The notes: generated by a model from the letters alone, not told the origin. 64,000 bases of DNA from J027 sp965215855 (GCA_965215855.1 CBDCER010000001.1:62001-126000); one strand, 5' to 3'. Shown: positions 43,891 through 53,405, numbered from the stretch's first letter. A program made the numbers and translations.

Positions 43891-46428
43891 ATGAGCCGAT
43901 TGGTTATCGTTGAATCACCGACAAAGGCACGAACGATCCGAGGATATTTGCCGGATGACTATGATGTAGAGGCGTGCATGGGACATGTGCGCGACCTGCC
44001 AGCATCGGCCAAGGAAATTCCGGTGTCTTATAAGGGACAACCCTGGGCGCGGGTCGGGGTGGATGTAGACAACGACTTTGCGCCTTTGTATGTTGTTTCC
44101 GCAGAAAAGAAGAAAGTTATCAAGGCGCTGAAAGCGAAGCTGAAAAAGGCCGATGAATTAATCCTGGCGACGGACGAAGACCGTGAAGGGGAGAGTATTG
44201 GCTGGCATCTGACTGAGATACTGAAGCCGAAGGTTCCGGTGAGGCGCATGGTCTTCCACGAAATCACGCAGGAAGCCATTGAGGCGGCGCTTGAGTCTAC
44301 GCGCGGTATTGATGAGCGATTGGTGCGTGCCCAGGAAACCCGCCGAATTTTGGATCGACTGGTGGGCTATACGGTGTCGCCGCTGTTGTGGAAGAAAATT
44401 GCACCAGGGCTATCGGCAGGGCGTGTGCAGTCGGTGGCGGTGGAAATTCTGGTGGAGCGCGAACGGCGGCGTGTTGCTTTCCGGTCGGCAGGTTATTGGG
44501 ACTTGCGGGCAACACTTTTTGCACATGAGCAGACTTTCCCGGCGACGTTGGTATCGGTGGGCGGCAAGCGCGTCGCGACAGGTAAAGATTTTAATGATGA
44601 AACTGGGCAACTGAAGCCGCGTGCCAAAGTATTGTTGTTGGATGAAGCAGCGGCTTATGACTTGCGCGAGCGCCTGCAAAATGAGCAGTGGCAGGTGAAG
44701 GACATCAACGAGCGCGTGCAGAAGCGCCGTCCACCACCGCCATTCATCACCAGCACCCTGCAACAGGAAGCCAACCGTAAGTTGCGGCTCTCGTCGCGAG
44801 AAGCCATGCGGGTGGCACAGCGCCTTTATGAGCAAGGCTACATCACCTATATGCGGACTGATTCGGTGCATTTGTCGAAGGAAGCCATCGGCGCGGCGCG
44901 GGCTGCCGTTGAGCGACGGTATGGCAAGCAGTTTTTGAGCAAGTCGCCACGCCAATATAAGACGAAGAGTAAGGGCGCTCAGGAGGCGCACGAAGCCATT
45001 CGCCCCGCGGGAAATAAGATGTTGACAGCGGAGGAGCTGGGGCTGTCGGGGAATGAATATCGTCTGTATGACATGATTTGGAAGCGTACCATGGCGACCC
45101 AAATGGCCGAGGCAGTGTTGCGCTTCATCACGGTCAAGATTCAGGTGGAAGATGCCCTCTTTGAAGCCACTGGCAAGCGCATTGAGTTTCCTGGCTATTT
45201 CCGGGCCTATGTCGAAGGGTCGGACGATCCAGAGGCGTCGTTGGATAACCAGGAAGTATTGTTGCCGCCATTGAAAGTTGGCGAGGATGTCGATTGCCGT
45301 GAATTGGAGGCGATAGGACATGAGACCAAGCCACCGAACCGCCTGACAGAAGCTGGTCTGGTGCAGGCATTAGAAAAAGCTGGGGTCGGGCGTCCGAGTA
45401 CCTACGCCACTGTCATCAGCACCATTCAGGATCGCGGATATGCCGTCAAGAATGGCAATCGCCTCGTACCGACATTTATGGCATTCGCTGTAATGCGTCT
45501 GCTGGAGGGCCATTTCCCTGATCTGGTGAATGAAGAATTTACGGCTCGTATGGAAGAAATTTTGGATGATATTGCGGCGGGTGAGGCGGAATGGCTGCCC
45601 TATTTGCAGGAATTTTACTGTGGCGAGGGTGGTCTGGAAGCGCAGGTGCAGGATAAAGAGAAAGCGATCAATCCGCGAGACATCTATGCGCTTGATCTGG
45701 GCAATATGAAGGTGCGAATCGGAAAATATGGCCCGTATGTTGAGCGTGAGAATGGCGAGGATGTGGTGCGGGCATCCCTCTTGGCGACGATGGCACCGTC
45801 GGATTTGACAGTTGAGGAAGCTGAACGTCTGTTGCGACAGAAGGATGAAGGTCCCGAATCTATCGGCCAGGACCCGCAGACGGGCAAGCCAATTTACGTG
45901 TTGCAAGGGCCGTATGGACATTATGTGCAACTGGGCGACAATGGTGAGGAAGGCAAGAAACCAAAGCGAGTCTCGTTGCCACGTGGGTTGACGCCGGAAG
46001 CAGTGACGTTTGATGTGGCATTGGGATTGCTGGCCTTGCCCCGCACATTGGGAACTGATCCTGAAAGTGGTCAGGAAGTTCAAGCGGGAATCGGGCGCTA
46101 TGGACCGTATGTGCGGCGCGAGAAAACGTACAAGTCGCTGACAAAAACTGACGATGTGTTGACGGTTGACCTGGCGCGGGCGTTGGAATTGTTGAGTCAG
46201 GCTAAGATCAATTCATCGGCGATGTTGCGGGAACTGGGGCCGCATCCTGATGACGGCACGATGGTGACGCTCAACACGGGGCGCTATGGGCCGTATGTTA
46301 AGTACAAGCGCACCAATGCCAGTGTGCCGAAAGACGTAGATTTGGACACGGTCACGCTGGAAATGGCGCTTGAGCTGTTGGCTAAGAAGAAGACCTCGAA
46401 GAAGAAGCGCACGCGGAAGAAAAAATAG
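43891..46428 (+). CDS. topA: DNA topoisomerase I
   Basis: A protein of 845 residues. The TOPRIM domain begins LVIVESPTKARTIRGYL and contains the acidic triad region TDEDREGE. The active-site Tyr is in YITYMRTDS (about residue 320). After the core, the C-terminal third carries repeats with GRYGPYV, in place of the zinc fingers of E. coli TopA, and ends in a very basic Lys/Arg tail that should bind DNA. It relaxes negative supercoils. It ends at a strong hairpin terminator. Confidence 0.97.
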   Translation: MSRLVIVESPTKARTIRGYLPDDYDVEACMGHVRDLPASAKEIPVSYKGQPWARVGVDVDNDFAPLYVVSAEKKKVIKALKAKLKKADELILATDEDREGESIGWHLTEILKPKVPVRRMVFHEITQEAIEAALESTRGIDERLVRAQETRRILDRLVGYTVSPLLWKKIAPGLSAGRVQSVAVEILVERERRRVAFRSAGYWDLRATLFAHEQTFPATLVSVGGKRVATGKDFNDETGQLKPRAKVLLLDEAAAYDLRERLQNEQWQVKDINERVQKRRPPPPFITSTLQQEANRKLRLSSREAMRVAQRLYEQGYITYMRTDSVHLSKEAIGAARAAVERRYGKQFLSKSPRQYKTKSKGAQEAHEAIRPAGNKMLTAEELGLSGNEYRLYDMIWKRTMATQMAEAVLRFITVKIQVEDALFEATGKRIEFPGYFRAYVEGSDDPEASLDNQEVLLPPLKVGEDVDCRELEAIGHETKPPNRLTEAGLVQALEKAGVGRPSTYATVISTIQDRGYAVKNGNRLVPTFMAFAVMRLLEGHFPDLVNEEFTARMEEILDDIAAGEAEWLPYLQEFYCGEGGLEAQVQDKEKAINPRDIYALDLGNMKVRIGKYGPYVERENGEDVVRASLLATMAPSDLTVEEAERLLRQKDEGPESIGQDPQTGKPIYVLQGPYGHYVQLGDNGEEGKKPKRVSLPRGLTPEAVTFDVALGLLALPRTLGTDPESGQEVQAGIGRYGPYVRREKTYKSLTKTDDVLTVDLARALELLSQAKINSSAMLRELGPHPDDGTMVTLNTGRYGPYVKYKRTNASVPKDVDLDTVTLEMALELLAKKKTSKKKRTRKKK

Positions 46429-46450
46429 CCGCCGTTTGCTGCGAATAGAT

Positions 46451-46489
46451 AACCCCTTTCCTAACGTCTTGTTGGGAGAGGGGTTTTTT
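46451..46489 (+). terminator. Rho-independent terminator of topA
   Basis: AACCCCTTTCC (46451-46461) and GGGAGAGGGGTT (46474-46485) form a GC-rich stem with imperfect middle, loop TAACGTCTTGTT, then a run of six T (46484-46489). Confidence 0.85.
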
Positions 46490-46499
46490 GATTCCGTAC

Positions 46500-47627
46500 T
46501 TAAAGCATGGTGACCTCGCTGCCGGGGGCGGGGTTGAATTCGTAGAGAGCTGGAGTCAGGCTGGTTTGACGTTGATAGGTGTTGTTGACTGTAGTGACGA
46601 ACTCGGTGACCACACCCTGCGCGACGAGTGCCACTCCGCAGCCCCCAAATCCGGCACCTGTCATGCGTGCGCCATAGCAGCCAGGTTGTTGGCGGGCAAT
46701 GTCGGTGATGATGTCGAGTTCGGTGCAGGAAACCTCGTAATCGTCGCGTAGGCTGTAGTGGCTGGCGTTCATCAATGTGCCAGCGTGATGAGGATCAGCC
46801 TCGGCAAATTGTAGCACACGACTGTTTTCGGTGACGATATGATGGGCACGCCGGTAGCGCACGTTGCCCAAAGCATCCTTTTTCGCCTCTACCATTTCTA
46901 CCGTTGCATCGCGCAGACTCTTGACGTCCAGAATAGCGGCGGCTTCTTCGCATTGCTGGCGACGTTCGGCGTAGGCTGAGTCGACCAGTTGGCGGCGTTT
47001 GGCGGTGTCCATAACAATGACGGCGGTTTCAGGATGAATCTGGACGGGAGTGGTCTTCAGAGAACGGCAGTCGATGAGCAAGGCATGACCCTCCCGGCAG
47101 GCGGCAGACGCCATCTGATCCATTACGCCGCAGGGCATACCGGTGAATTTATGCTCGACTTCTACACCAAACAGGGCTTTTTCAGCTTGGGTCCAGGTCT
47201 GGTTCCTTAGGGCCAGCGCGAGTTCGATCAACGCGATTTCAATGGCGGCAGAAGATGATAAGCCCGCGCCGATGGGCACATCACCCGCGATGACCAGATC
47301 AACACCAGGGGGCGGCGTGCCGCGTTCACTGAGCAGATGCCATACACCGCGCAGGTGATGAGTCCAGTGCGCCAGCGATTTGTCGGTCAGTTGGTCACGT
47401 GTGAATGTGGCACTGGCGTTGTAGTCTAGTGAGTGGGCATTGATGGTGTTGTCGGGGCGGGAGCAGGCGGCGACCCAAATGTTACGGTCAATTGCCATTG
47501 GTAGTACAAAGCCATCATTGTAGTCGGTGTGTTCGCCGATGAGATTGACACGGCCTGGCGCACGGCTGAGGATCGTTGGCGTAGACCCGAAACGTTGTTC
47601 AAAAGCGGCGAGGACGATCTGGCGCAT
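46500..47627 (-). CDS. galK: Galactokinase
   Basis: A protein of about 375 residues of the GHMP kinase family. The galactokinase signature GRVNLIGEHTDYNDGFVLPMAI is near the start, the ATP-binding PIGAGLSSSAAIEIA follows, and a third motif MTGAGFGGCGVAL is near the end. It phosphorylates galactose to galactose-1-phosphate in the Leloir pathway. No galT or galE is adjacent, so the pathway genes are scattered. The start at 47627 has AAAGGAA 5 bases upstream; a start 5 codons earlier is possible. Confidence 0.95.
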   Translation of the reverse strand: MRQIVLAAFEQRFGSTPTILSRAPGRVNLIGEHTDYNDGFVLPMAIDRNIWVAACSRPDNTINAHSLDYNASATFTRDQLTDKSLAHWTHHLRGVWHLLSERGTPPPGVDLVIAGDVPIGAGLSSSAAIEIALIELALALRNQTWTQAEKALFGVEVEHKFTGMPCGVMDQMASAACREGHALLIDCRSLKTTPVQIHPETAVIVMDTAKRRQLVDSAYAERRQQCEEAAAILDVKSLRDATVEMVEAKKDALGNVRYRRAHHIVTENSRVLQFAEADPHHAGTLMNASHYSLRDDYEVSCTELDIITDIARQQPGCYGARMTGAGFGGCGVALVAQGVVTEFVTTVNNTYQRQTSLTPALYEFNPAPGSEVTML

Positions 47628-47732
47628 GGTGGTTCCTTTCACGAATTATGCAGGTTAAGGGCATTTTGGGATGATAGCTGTAAAGATTCGCTCAGTCTGT
47701 CCATTTCACCCAAGCATCTAACCTGCTGATCC

Positions 47733-47741
47733 TGCTATAAT
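47733..47741 (+). promoter_or_regulatory. Extended -10 TGC-TATAAT giving a leaderless proB transcript
   Basis: TGC (47733-47735) and TATAAT (47736-47741) end only 7 bases before the proB ATG at 47749. The usual start of transcription would fall on or next to the ATG, and no ribosome binding site can be fitted. Confidence 0.55.
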
Positions 47742-47748
47742 AACCCAC

Positions 47749-48855
47749 ATGGAACAGAGACCCCAAACCATTATCATCAAACTGGGAACCAGTACGCTAA
47801 CTGGCGGCACACGGCGTCTCTCGCGTCCGAATATGCTGGAAATTATTCGCCAAGTGTCGATATTATACCGTGCTGGCAAGCGTGTTGTTGTCGTTTCGTC
47901 AGGGGCGATGACCGCCGGACGTGAGTTGCTGGATAATTCCAATCTGCCAAATCACTTGCCGATGAAACAGATGTTGTGCGCTGTCGGGCAGGGTCACTTG
48001 ATGCAGGTCTATAGCATGTTGTTTGGGCTGTATGATATGCAAATTGGACAGATCTTGTTGACGCATGATGATCTGGCAAACCGGACGCGCTATCTGAATG
48101 CTCGTGATACGTTGAGTACGTTGCTGGAATATGGTGTTGTGCCGATCATCAACGAAAACGACACGGTGGCCGTCGAGGAGATTCAGGTCGGTGATAATGA
48201 TAACCTCTCGGCCCAAATCGCGGTTCTGCTGGATGCAGACTGGCTGTTTTTATTGACCGATCAGGATGGATTGTATGAACGAGACCCCCGTAAGTATCCC
48301 GATGCGAAACTGATCCCGCGTGTGGATGAGATCAATGAGCGAATTTGGAAACTGGCGGGCGGTTCGGTGTCAGGACTGGGCATTGGTGGGATGATTACCA
48401 AACTCGAGGCAGCGCAGCTGGCAATCCGCAGCGGGACACGCACAGTTATTGCACGTGGCGATGTGCCGAATATCATCCTGAATATACTGGATGGAGAGGC
48501 AATCGGCACAGTCTTTGAGCCGTCGGTTACGCAATTGGAGAGTCGCAAACGGTGGCTCTTGACCGAACGTGTACAAGGGCAATTGCAGGTGGATGATGGA
48601 GCGGCACAGGTGTTGGGTGAACGTGGCGCGAGCCTGCTGCCAGTGGGTGTGCAGTCGGTGGCGGGTGAGTTTGAACGTGGCGCGGCGGTGCTGGTGTTGG
48701 ATAAACATGGCCGCGAACTGGCAAAGGGTCTGGTAAGCTATGGCAGCGCGGAACTGAGCCAGATATGCGGACGGCACTCGCGGGAAATTCCTGGTATTCT
48801 GGGATATACGTATGGCGAAGAAGCTATTCACCGGGATTATATGGTGGTACTGTGA
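47749..48855 (+). CDS. proB: Glutamate 5-kinase
   Basis: A protein of 368 residues that phosphorylates glutamate, the first step of proline synthesis. The amino acid kinase domain starts TIIIKLGTSTLTGG, with VVVSSGAMTAGR, GVVPIINENDTVA and GLGIGGMITKLEAA. A PUA domain (about residues 275-368) follows, as in E. coli ProB. It is the first gene before proA (58 bases). The promoter leaves no leader, which is unusual in this window. Confidence 0.97.
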   Translation: MEQRPQTIIIKLGTSTLTGGTRRLSRPNMLEIIRQVSILYRAGKRVVVVSSGAMTAGRELLDNSNLPNHLPMKQMLCAVGQGHLMQVYSMLFGLYDMQIGQILLTHDDLANRTRYLNARDTLSTLLEYGVVPIINENDTVAVEEIQVGDNDNLSAQIAVLLDADWLFLLTDQDGLYERDPRKYPDAKLIPRVDEINERIWKLAGGSVSGLGIGGMITKLEAAQLAIRSGTRTVIARGDVPNIILNILDGEAIGTVFEPSVTQLESRKRWLLTERVQGQLQVDDGAAQVLGERGASLLPVGVQSVAGEFERGAAVLVLDKHGRELAKGLVSYGSAELSQICGRHSREIPGILGYTYGEEAIHRDYMVVL

Positions 48856-48913
48856 TCTAGACATGAGATAAATTTCGTGTAGTGATTACCCAAAATTAAG
48901 ACGGAGGGACAAC

Positions 48914-50170
48914 ATGACTATTGATATGCAAGCACTGGGCAGAAAAGCAAAAGCCGCAGCATTGGCACTGCGGGGATGTGATACCGAGGCCAAGAATCGG
49001 GCATTGCTAGCTATTGCTGATGCACTAGACGCGAATCGTGACACTATCCTGGCGGCCAATGCGGAGGATATGGAGGTAGGTAGGGCGAACGGCATGTCAT
49101 CAGCTTTGCTGGATCGCCTAAATCTGGCAAAGCGTATGGCAGGCGTGTCAGCCGATGTGCGAAATGTGGCGGCATTGCCGGATCCGGTTGGCGTCGAATT
49201 TGAGGAGCGAACATTGCCCAATGGGCTGCATGTCAAAAAGCGCCGTGTACCGTTGGGCGTGATGGGCGTCATCTACGAATCGCGCCCGAATGTGACGGTT
49301 GATGTGGCGTCGCTGGCACTGAAAACTGGTAATGCAGTTATTCTGCGTGGCGGCTCGGAGACTCTACGAAGCAATATTGCACTGGTTGATACCATCCATG
49401 CGGCGCTGGAAACGGCAGGCTTTCCGCCAGATGCTGTGCAGTTGATCCGTGATACGGACCGACGCTATGTCAAAGAATTGCTGCGTTTGAGCGACTACGT
49501 GGATATGATTATTCCGCGAGGGGGCAACCGGCTGCACACGTTCTGTCGTGAGGAAAGCACGATTCCTGTTATAACGGGCGGCATCGGCATTTGCCACCTG
49601 TATGTGGATGAGACTGCTGACCTGGATAAAGCTGTCGAGGTGGTTCAAAACGCGAAGGTACAGCGTCCGTCAGTTTGCAATGCGCTGGATACACTGTTGG
49701 TACAGGATACGGTTGCCGCGGAATTTGTGCCGAGGGTAGTTGAACGGCTGGCGCAAGACAAGGTGCAATTTAAGGTGGATGAGCAGGCCAGTGGTTACCT
49801 GAATGGTCATCCCAATGTGCAAGCAGCGGGCGAAGGCGATTGGGACATTGAGTGGCTGGATCTGATTTTGGGTATTCGGGTTGTGCCTGATCTTGAAACG
49901 GCGATCAACCACATTCAACAGCATAGCACCGCCCATTCTGATGGGATTTTGACCAATGACGCGGCGTCCATGGAACGCTTCCTGAATGACATTGATTCGG
50001 CGGCGGTCTATATCAATGCCTCGACACGCTTCACGGATGGCAGCCAGCTTGGGCTGGGAGCCGAAATCGCTATTAGCACGCAGAAACTCCATGCGCGGGG
50101 GCCAATGGCGCTGGAGGAACTAACAACTTATAAATGGATTATCGAGGGCGACTGGCATGTGCGCCCGTAG
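48914..50170 (+). CDS. proA: Gamma-glutamyl phosphate reductase
   Basis: A protein of 418 residues of the aldehyde dehydrogenase superfamily, second step of proline synthesis. It shows VPLGVMGVIYESRPNVTVDVASL, the ProA signature, then DYVDMIIPRGG and the catalytic Cys in QRPSVCNALDTLL. GGAGG precedes the ATG at a normal distance. It follows proB directly and is followed after 24 bases by the double-TIR gene. Confidence 0.97.
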   Translation: MTIDMQALGRKAKAAALALRGCDTEAKNRALLAIADALDANRDTILAANAEDMEVGRANGMSSALLDRLNLAKRMAGVSADVRNVAALPDPVGVEFEERTLPNGLHVKKRRVPLGVMGVIYESRPNVTVDVASLALKTGNAVILRGGSETLRSNIALVDTIHAALETAGFPPDAVQLIRDTDRRYVKELLRLSDYVDMIIPRGGNRLHTFCREESTIPVITGGIGICHLYVDETADLDKAVEVVQNAKVQRPSVCNALDTLLVQDTVAAEFVPRVVERLAQDKVQFKVDEQASGYLNGHPNVQAAGEGDWDIEWLDLILGIRVVPDLETAINHIQQHSTAHSDGILTNDAASMERFLNDIDSAAVYINASTRFTDGSQLGLGAEIAISTQKLHARGPMALEELTTYKWIIEGDWHVRP

Positions 50171-50194
50171 ATTAAACATCATTGGAGTGAGTGG

Positions 50195-51010
50195 ATGGGC
50201 TATGTTTTCATCCGGTACGTGAAGCAAGATAAAGCATTTGTCGATCAACTTTCGGTGGATTTGCAGGCAGCGGGAGTCGAAATCTGGAATCCGGCGCAGA
50301 ATATTCTGCCCGGTCAGGAGTGGGGCGATGCCATGCGTGATGCTATCCAGGGCGCTGATGCGTTGCTATATTTCTCCAGCCAGCACGCGGCCCGATCTCC
50401 ATTAATGGCGCGTGATCTGGAAATCGCTCTGCAAAACAATGTGCCGGTGTTGCCGATTTTCCAGGATTATCGGGGCTTCCAGGGGATGCCCAAAGCTCTT
50501 TATGGCATTTTATGGATAGATTTCCGTAAAGACTATCAGATGGAACTGGCGCAATTGATAGAACGCATTCCTGCATCGGCACAACGCAATCAGCCGATCA
50601 CGCCGCGGGCGGAACAGTCTAAGGGTTATGTGTTCATCAGTTACGCCGAGGAAGACACTGATTTTGTGGAGCATTTGCGGCAATTCCTGGAAGATCGTGA
50701 TTATAGCTATTGGGATTATCAAGAAAGCGAGCGTGATTACCACAACCAGTTGTTTCTGGAACTGGAGGAGGTTATTCGCAACGCAGCGGCTACGTTGAGT
50801 GTGTTATCGCCTGATTGGAAGCTGTCGGACTGGGCGACGAAGGAGTTCCTGTTCTCGCGGGAAGTCGATACGCCGGTGTTTTTGTTGCAAGCTCGCACGA
50901 TGGAACCCACCTTATTGACAACGGGCGTTCCCTATATTGATTTTGTGCATGATGTGACGATGGGTTTCCAGAAGCTGGAAGCCGAGTTGGTCCGCAAAGG
51001 GTTGTTGTAG
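50195..51010 (+). CDS. Protein with two tandem TIR-like domains
   Basis: A soluble protein of 271 residues. Domain 1 (about 1-125) starts GYVFIRYVKQDKAFVDQL and has ALLYFSSQ; domain 2 (about 143-270) starts GYVFISYAEEDTDFVEHL and has TLSVLSPDWKLSDW. Glu76 and Glu217 are in the positions where TIR NAD-cleaving enzymes have the catalytic Glu, although the flanking residues differ. Domain 1 has Arg in place of the usual Ser in the first strand. It may act in signalling or in anti-phage defence, or be a scaffold for other TIR proteins such as the one at 40340. It lies 24 bases after proA and may share its transcript. Confidence 0.8.
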   Translation: MGYVFIRYVKQDKAFVDQLSVDLQAAGVEIWNPAQNILPGQEWGDAMRDAIQGADALLYFSSQHAARSPLMARDLEIALQNNVPVLPIFQDYRGFQGMPKALYGILWIDFRKDYQMELAQLIERIPASAQRNQPITPRAEQSKGYVFISYAEEDTDFVEHLRQFLEDRDYSYWDYQESERDYHNQLFLELEEVIRNAAATLSVLSPDWKLSDWATKEFLFSREVDTPVFLLQARTMEPTLLTTGVPYIDFVHDVTMGFQKLEAELVRKGLL

Positions 51011-51046
51011 CCGGGAGGTGGGTCGCCCCGCCTTTTTCGATAACGT

Positions 51047-51805
51047 TTAGAATCCGACAGTCTGATTGCCGCCGTCGAGAATCAGCACATCGCCACTGTG
51101 ATAACTGGAGTGACCCGACGCTAGGTAAATTGCTGCACCTACTACATCATCCGGCTCGCCAATGCGTCCGGCAGGGGTGCGATCTGTATAGGCTTTCGAG
51201 AGTTGAGGGTTGCTCCACAGGGCTTCGGCAAAGCGGGTTTTGATGATGCCGGGCGCGATAGCATTCACCTGGATGTTGTAGGGGCCGAGTTCCTGAGCAA
51301 GGACTTTGGTAAGCATGATAACTGCCGCTTTGCTGACGCTGTAGACGCCCATCATGGGTCCGGGGTTGATGCCTGCTACTGAAGCAACGTTGATGATCTT
51401 GCCGCCGCCGGTTTCCTGCATGGCCTCCGCTGCATACTTACTCAGCCAGAAATAGCCCATGACATTCACATCAAAGATTTTCTGCCACTGACTGGCCTCC
51501 GCCGTCAAAATCGGCCCGAAATGAGGGTTAGTGGCGGCGTTGTTGACCAGAATATCGACACGCCCGAATTCGTCAACTACTTGCTGAATGAGATTCTGGC
51601 ATTGGTCGGTGTTGCCGGTGTGGGTTGCGATGGTCTGGACTGCTCCGCCCGTTGCCCTGATTTCTGCGGCGACGGCATCCAACGTTTCTTGCTTGCGACT
51701 AGCGATAATGACTGTTGCGCCTTCAGCCGCGAAAGTCGCCGCAATGGCCTGACCGATTCCCCGCGATGCGCCAGTGATGATGGCAATTTTATCTTTCAGT
51801 TGCAT
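51047..51805 (-). CDS. Short-chain dehydrogenase/reductase
   Basis: A protein of 252 residues. The NAD(P) site is TGASRGIGQA, the core motif NNAA, and the catalytic pair is YSVSK (Tyr-x3-Lys) with a preceding Ser (INVASVAG). It ends DGGNQTVGF in the usual SDR way. The substrate is unknown. ATG at 51805 is chosen because the long upstream extension has no family residues and lies in the opposite gene's region. It is divergent from the MaoC-CitE pair, and the 127 bases between them may hold a shared control region. Confidence 0.9.
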   Translation of the reverse strand: MQLKDKIAIITGASRGIGQAIAATFAAEGATVIIASRKQETLDAVAAEIRATGGAVQTIATHTGNTDQCQNLIQQVVDEFGRVDILVNNAATNPHFGPILTAEASQWQKIFDVNVMGYFWLSKYAAEAMQETGGGKIINVASVAGINPGPMMGVYSVSKAAVIMLTKVLAQELGPYNIQVNAIAPGIIKTRFAEALWSNPQLSKAYTDRTPAGRIGEPDDVVGAAIYLASGHSSYHSGDVLILDGGNQTVGF

Positions 51806-51932
51806 GGCTGATTTCCTGTTCTTCGACGAACACAAGATCAAATGACCTATAGCATAGCCGATGTTGGTTTTTAGCGCGAAAATCACTGTTTTGGGGTAGG
51901 CTTGAGACATTGAATTTTGTGGGAGGATAATG

Positions 51933-52388
51933 ATGTCGGGAAAGTATTTTGAAGAGTTGGAAGTGGGCATGACCATGCGCCATTCGATAGGGCGCACGAT
52001 CACCGAAATGGACAATGTGTTGTTTTCGACGCTGACGATGAATCCACAGCCTTTGCATTTGAACGAAGATTTCGCCAGTAAGACCGCTTTTGGTCAGCGC
52101 ATCGTCAATGGTATTTTCACATTGGGGGTCGTTGTTGGCTTGACGGTGAGCGAATTGACGGATGGAACGATTGTGGCAAATTTGGGTTATGAGCGGATCA
52201 ATCATCCGCGTCCGGTGTTTCATGGCGACACGATTTATGTTGAAACGGAAGTGCTGGACAAACGCGAGTCACGCTCCAAGCCAGATCGTGGGATCGTGAA
52301 ATTGCGACATCTGGGCAAGAACCAACATGGGGAGGTGGTCTGTGAGGTGGAGCGGGCGGTGATGTTCTTAAAGCAGGGTGAAGCATGA
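51933..52388 (+). CDS. MaoC-like dehydratase (single hot-dog)
   Basis: A protein of about 151 residues with the MaoC/R-specific hydratase pattern: YFEELEVGM, then NPQPLHLNEDFASKTAFGQRIVNGIFTLGV, which includes the Asp/His catalytic segment in altered form (HLNE). It should add or remove water from a CoA thioester. The next gene overlaps by 4 bases (ATGA) and is a CitE-like lyase, so the two act in sequence. Itaconyl-CoA or mesaconyl-CoA pathways use such pairs, but this is inference. GGAGG lies 6 bases before the ATG at 51933. Confidence 0.88.
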   Translation: MSGKYFEELEVGMTMRHSIGRTITEMDNVLFSTLTMNPQPLHLNEDFASKTAFGQRIVNGIFTLGVVVGLTVSELTDGTIVANLGYERINHPRPVFHGDTIYVETEVLDKRESRSKPDRGIVKLRHLGKNQHGEVVCEVERAVMFLKQGEA

Positions 52389-53278
52389 GCGAAAAAAAAA
52401 CGCGGCTGCGACGAGCATTGTTGTTTATGCCGGGCGATGATCTGAAGAAAATCAGCAAGGGTGCGGCGCTGGATGTTGATGGCGTGATTATGGATTTGGA
52501 AGATGGCGTCGCTGAGAACAACAAGGATGTTGCACGGGAAACGGTGATGCAAGTGCTAATGGAGGGCAAGGTCGATTTTGGACATACCGAGCGATTGGTG
52601 CGGGTCAATCAATCTCAGCGAGGTTTGCAGGCGGAAGACATCGCCATGACGCTTAAGGGACAGCCGGATGGCTATGTTATCCCTAAAGTGGAATCGGTGC
52701 GAGAGATTTATCAGATTTCGCATATGCTGTTGGAGTATGAATTCATGCTGGGGTATGAGCCAGGCTCGACTAAACTGCTGGCGATTATTGAGACAGCGCG
52801 TGGGGTCGTGAATCTGCGGGAAATTGCCCAGGCCGATCGGCGGTTGGTGGCGTTGATTTTTGGAGCGGAAGACCTGTGCGGCGATATTGGCGCTATTCGC
52901 TCGAAAGAAGGCAAAGAGGTTTATTATGCGCGGAGTGCTGTTGTGATTCATGCGGCAGCCTTTGGTTTGCAGGCGATAGACACGCCCTATGTCGATTTGC
53001 ATAACCTGGAGGGGTTGCGAATGGATACTGCTGAAGCTGTGCAAATGGGGTATACTGGTAAATTGGCAATTCACCCCAAACAGATTGTGTCGATTGAAGA
53101 TGTGTTTACGCCACAGGATGCAGAAATCGCAGCGGCCCAAAGATTGATCGCGGCGTTTGAGGCTCATCAGGCAAGCGGCACAGGTGTTTTTGCATATGAA
53201 GGCAAGATGGTCGATATGCCCATGATTCGGGCGGCACAGCGCGTACTGGCCCGCGCCAGGGCAGCCAGCAAAATCTAG
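52385..53278 (+). CDS. CitE/HpcH-family CoA-ester lyase
   Basis: A protein of 297 residues. It starts with RALLFMPGDDLKKISKGAALDVDGVIMDLEDGV, the CitE signature with the acidic metal ligands, and continues with PKVES, IIETARGVVNL and FGAEDLCGDIG. Near the end is GKLAIHPKQI. It should split citramalyl-CoA, malyl-CoA or a related ester. Start overlaps the MaoC stop (52385-52388), so expression is coupled. Together they look like a short CoA-ester breakdown module. Confidence 0.92.
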   Translation: MSEKKTRLRRALLFMPGDDLKKISKGAALDVDGVIMDLEDGVAENNKDVARETVMQVLMEGKVDFGHTERLVRVNQSQRGLQAEDIAMTLKGQPDGYVIPKVESVREIYQISHMLLEYEFMLGYEPGSTKLLAIIETARGVVNLREIAQADRRLVALIFGAEDLCGDIGAIRSKEGKEVYYARSAVVIHAAAFGLQAIDTPYVDLHNLEGLRMDTAEAVQMGYTGKLAIHPKQIVSIEDVFTPQDAEIAAAQRLIAAFEAHQASGTGVFAYEGKMVDMPMIRAAQRVLARARAASKI

Positions 53279-53396
53279 TTCTAATCTCAAATCTGTGTCA
53301 GGTCTATTGTTTTGCTATCTGGTAAAATAGTTATGTGTATTTGATTAGATAATGCGAACCAAGCCGTCAAATTCTTTCTGGATGTGGCTGAAATCA

Positions 53397-53405
53397 TGCT
53401 ATATT
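53397..53405 (+). promoter_or_regulatory. Extended -10 promoter TGC-TATATT for the RRM-PHAX gene
   Basis: TGC (53397-53399) and TATATT (53400-53405), 38 bases before the ATG. GGAGG at about 53431-53435 is the ribosome binding site. Confidence 0.45.

Noticed and set aside
44410..46083. Two long minus-strand frames opposite topA
   Set aside because: They mirror topA codons and have no start signal or domain pattern. topA is unambiguous.
52556..53290. Open frame of 244 codons on the minus strand opposite the CitE-like gene
   Set aside because: Antisense to a well-supported gene; the product is rich in His, Arg and Asn and matches no family that I know.
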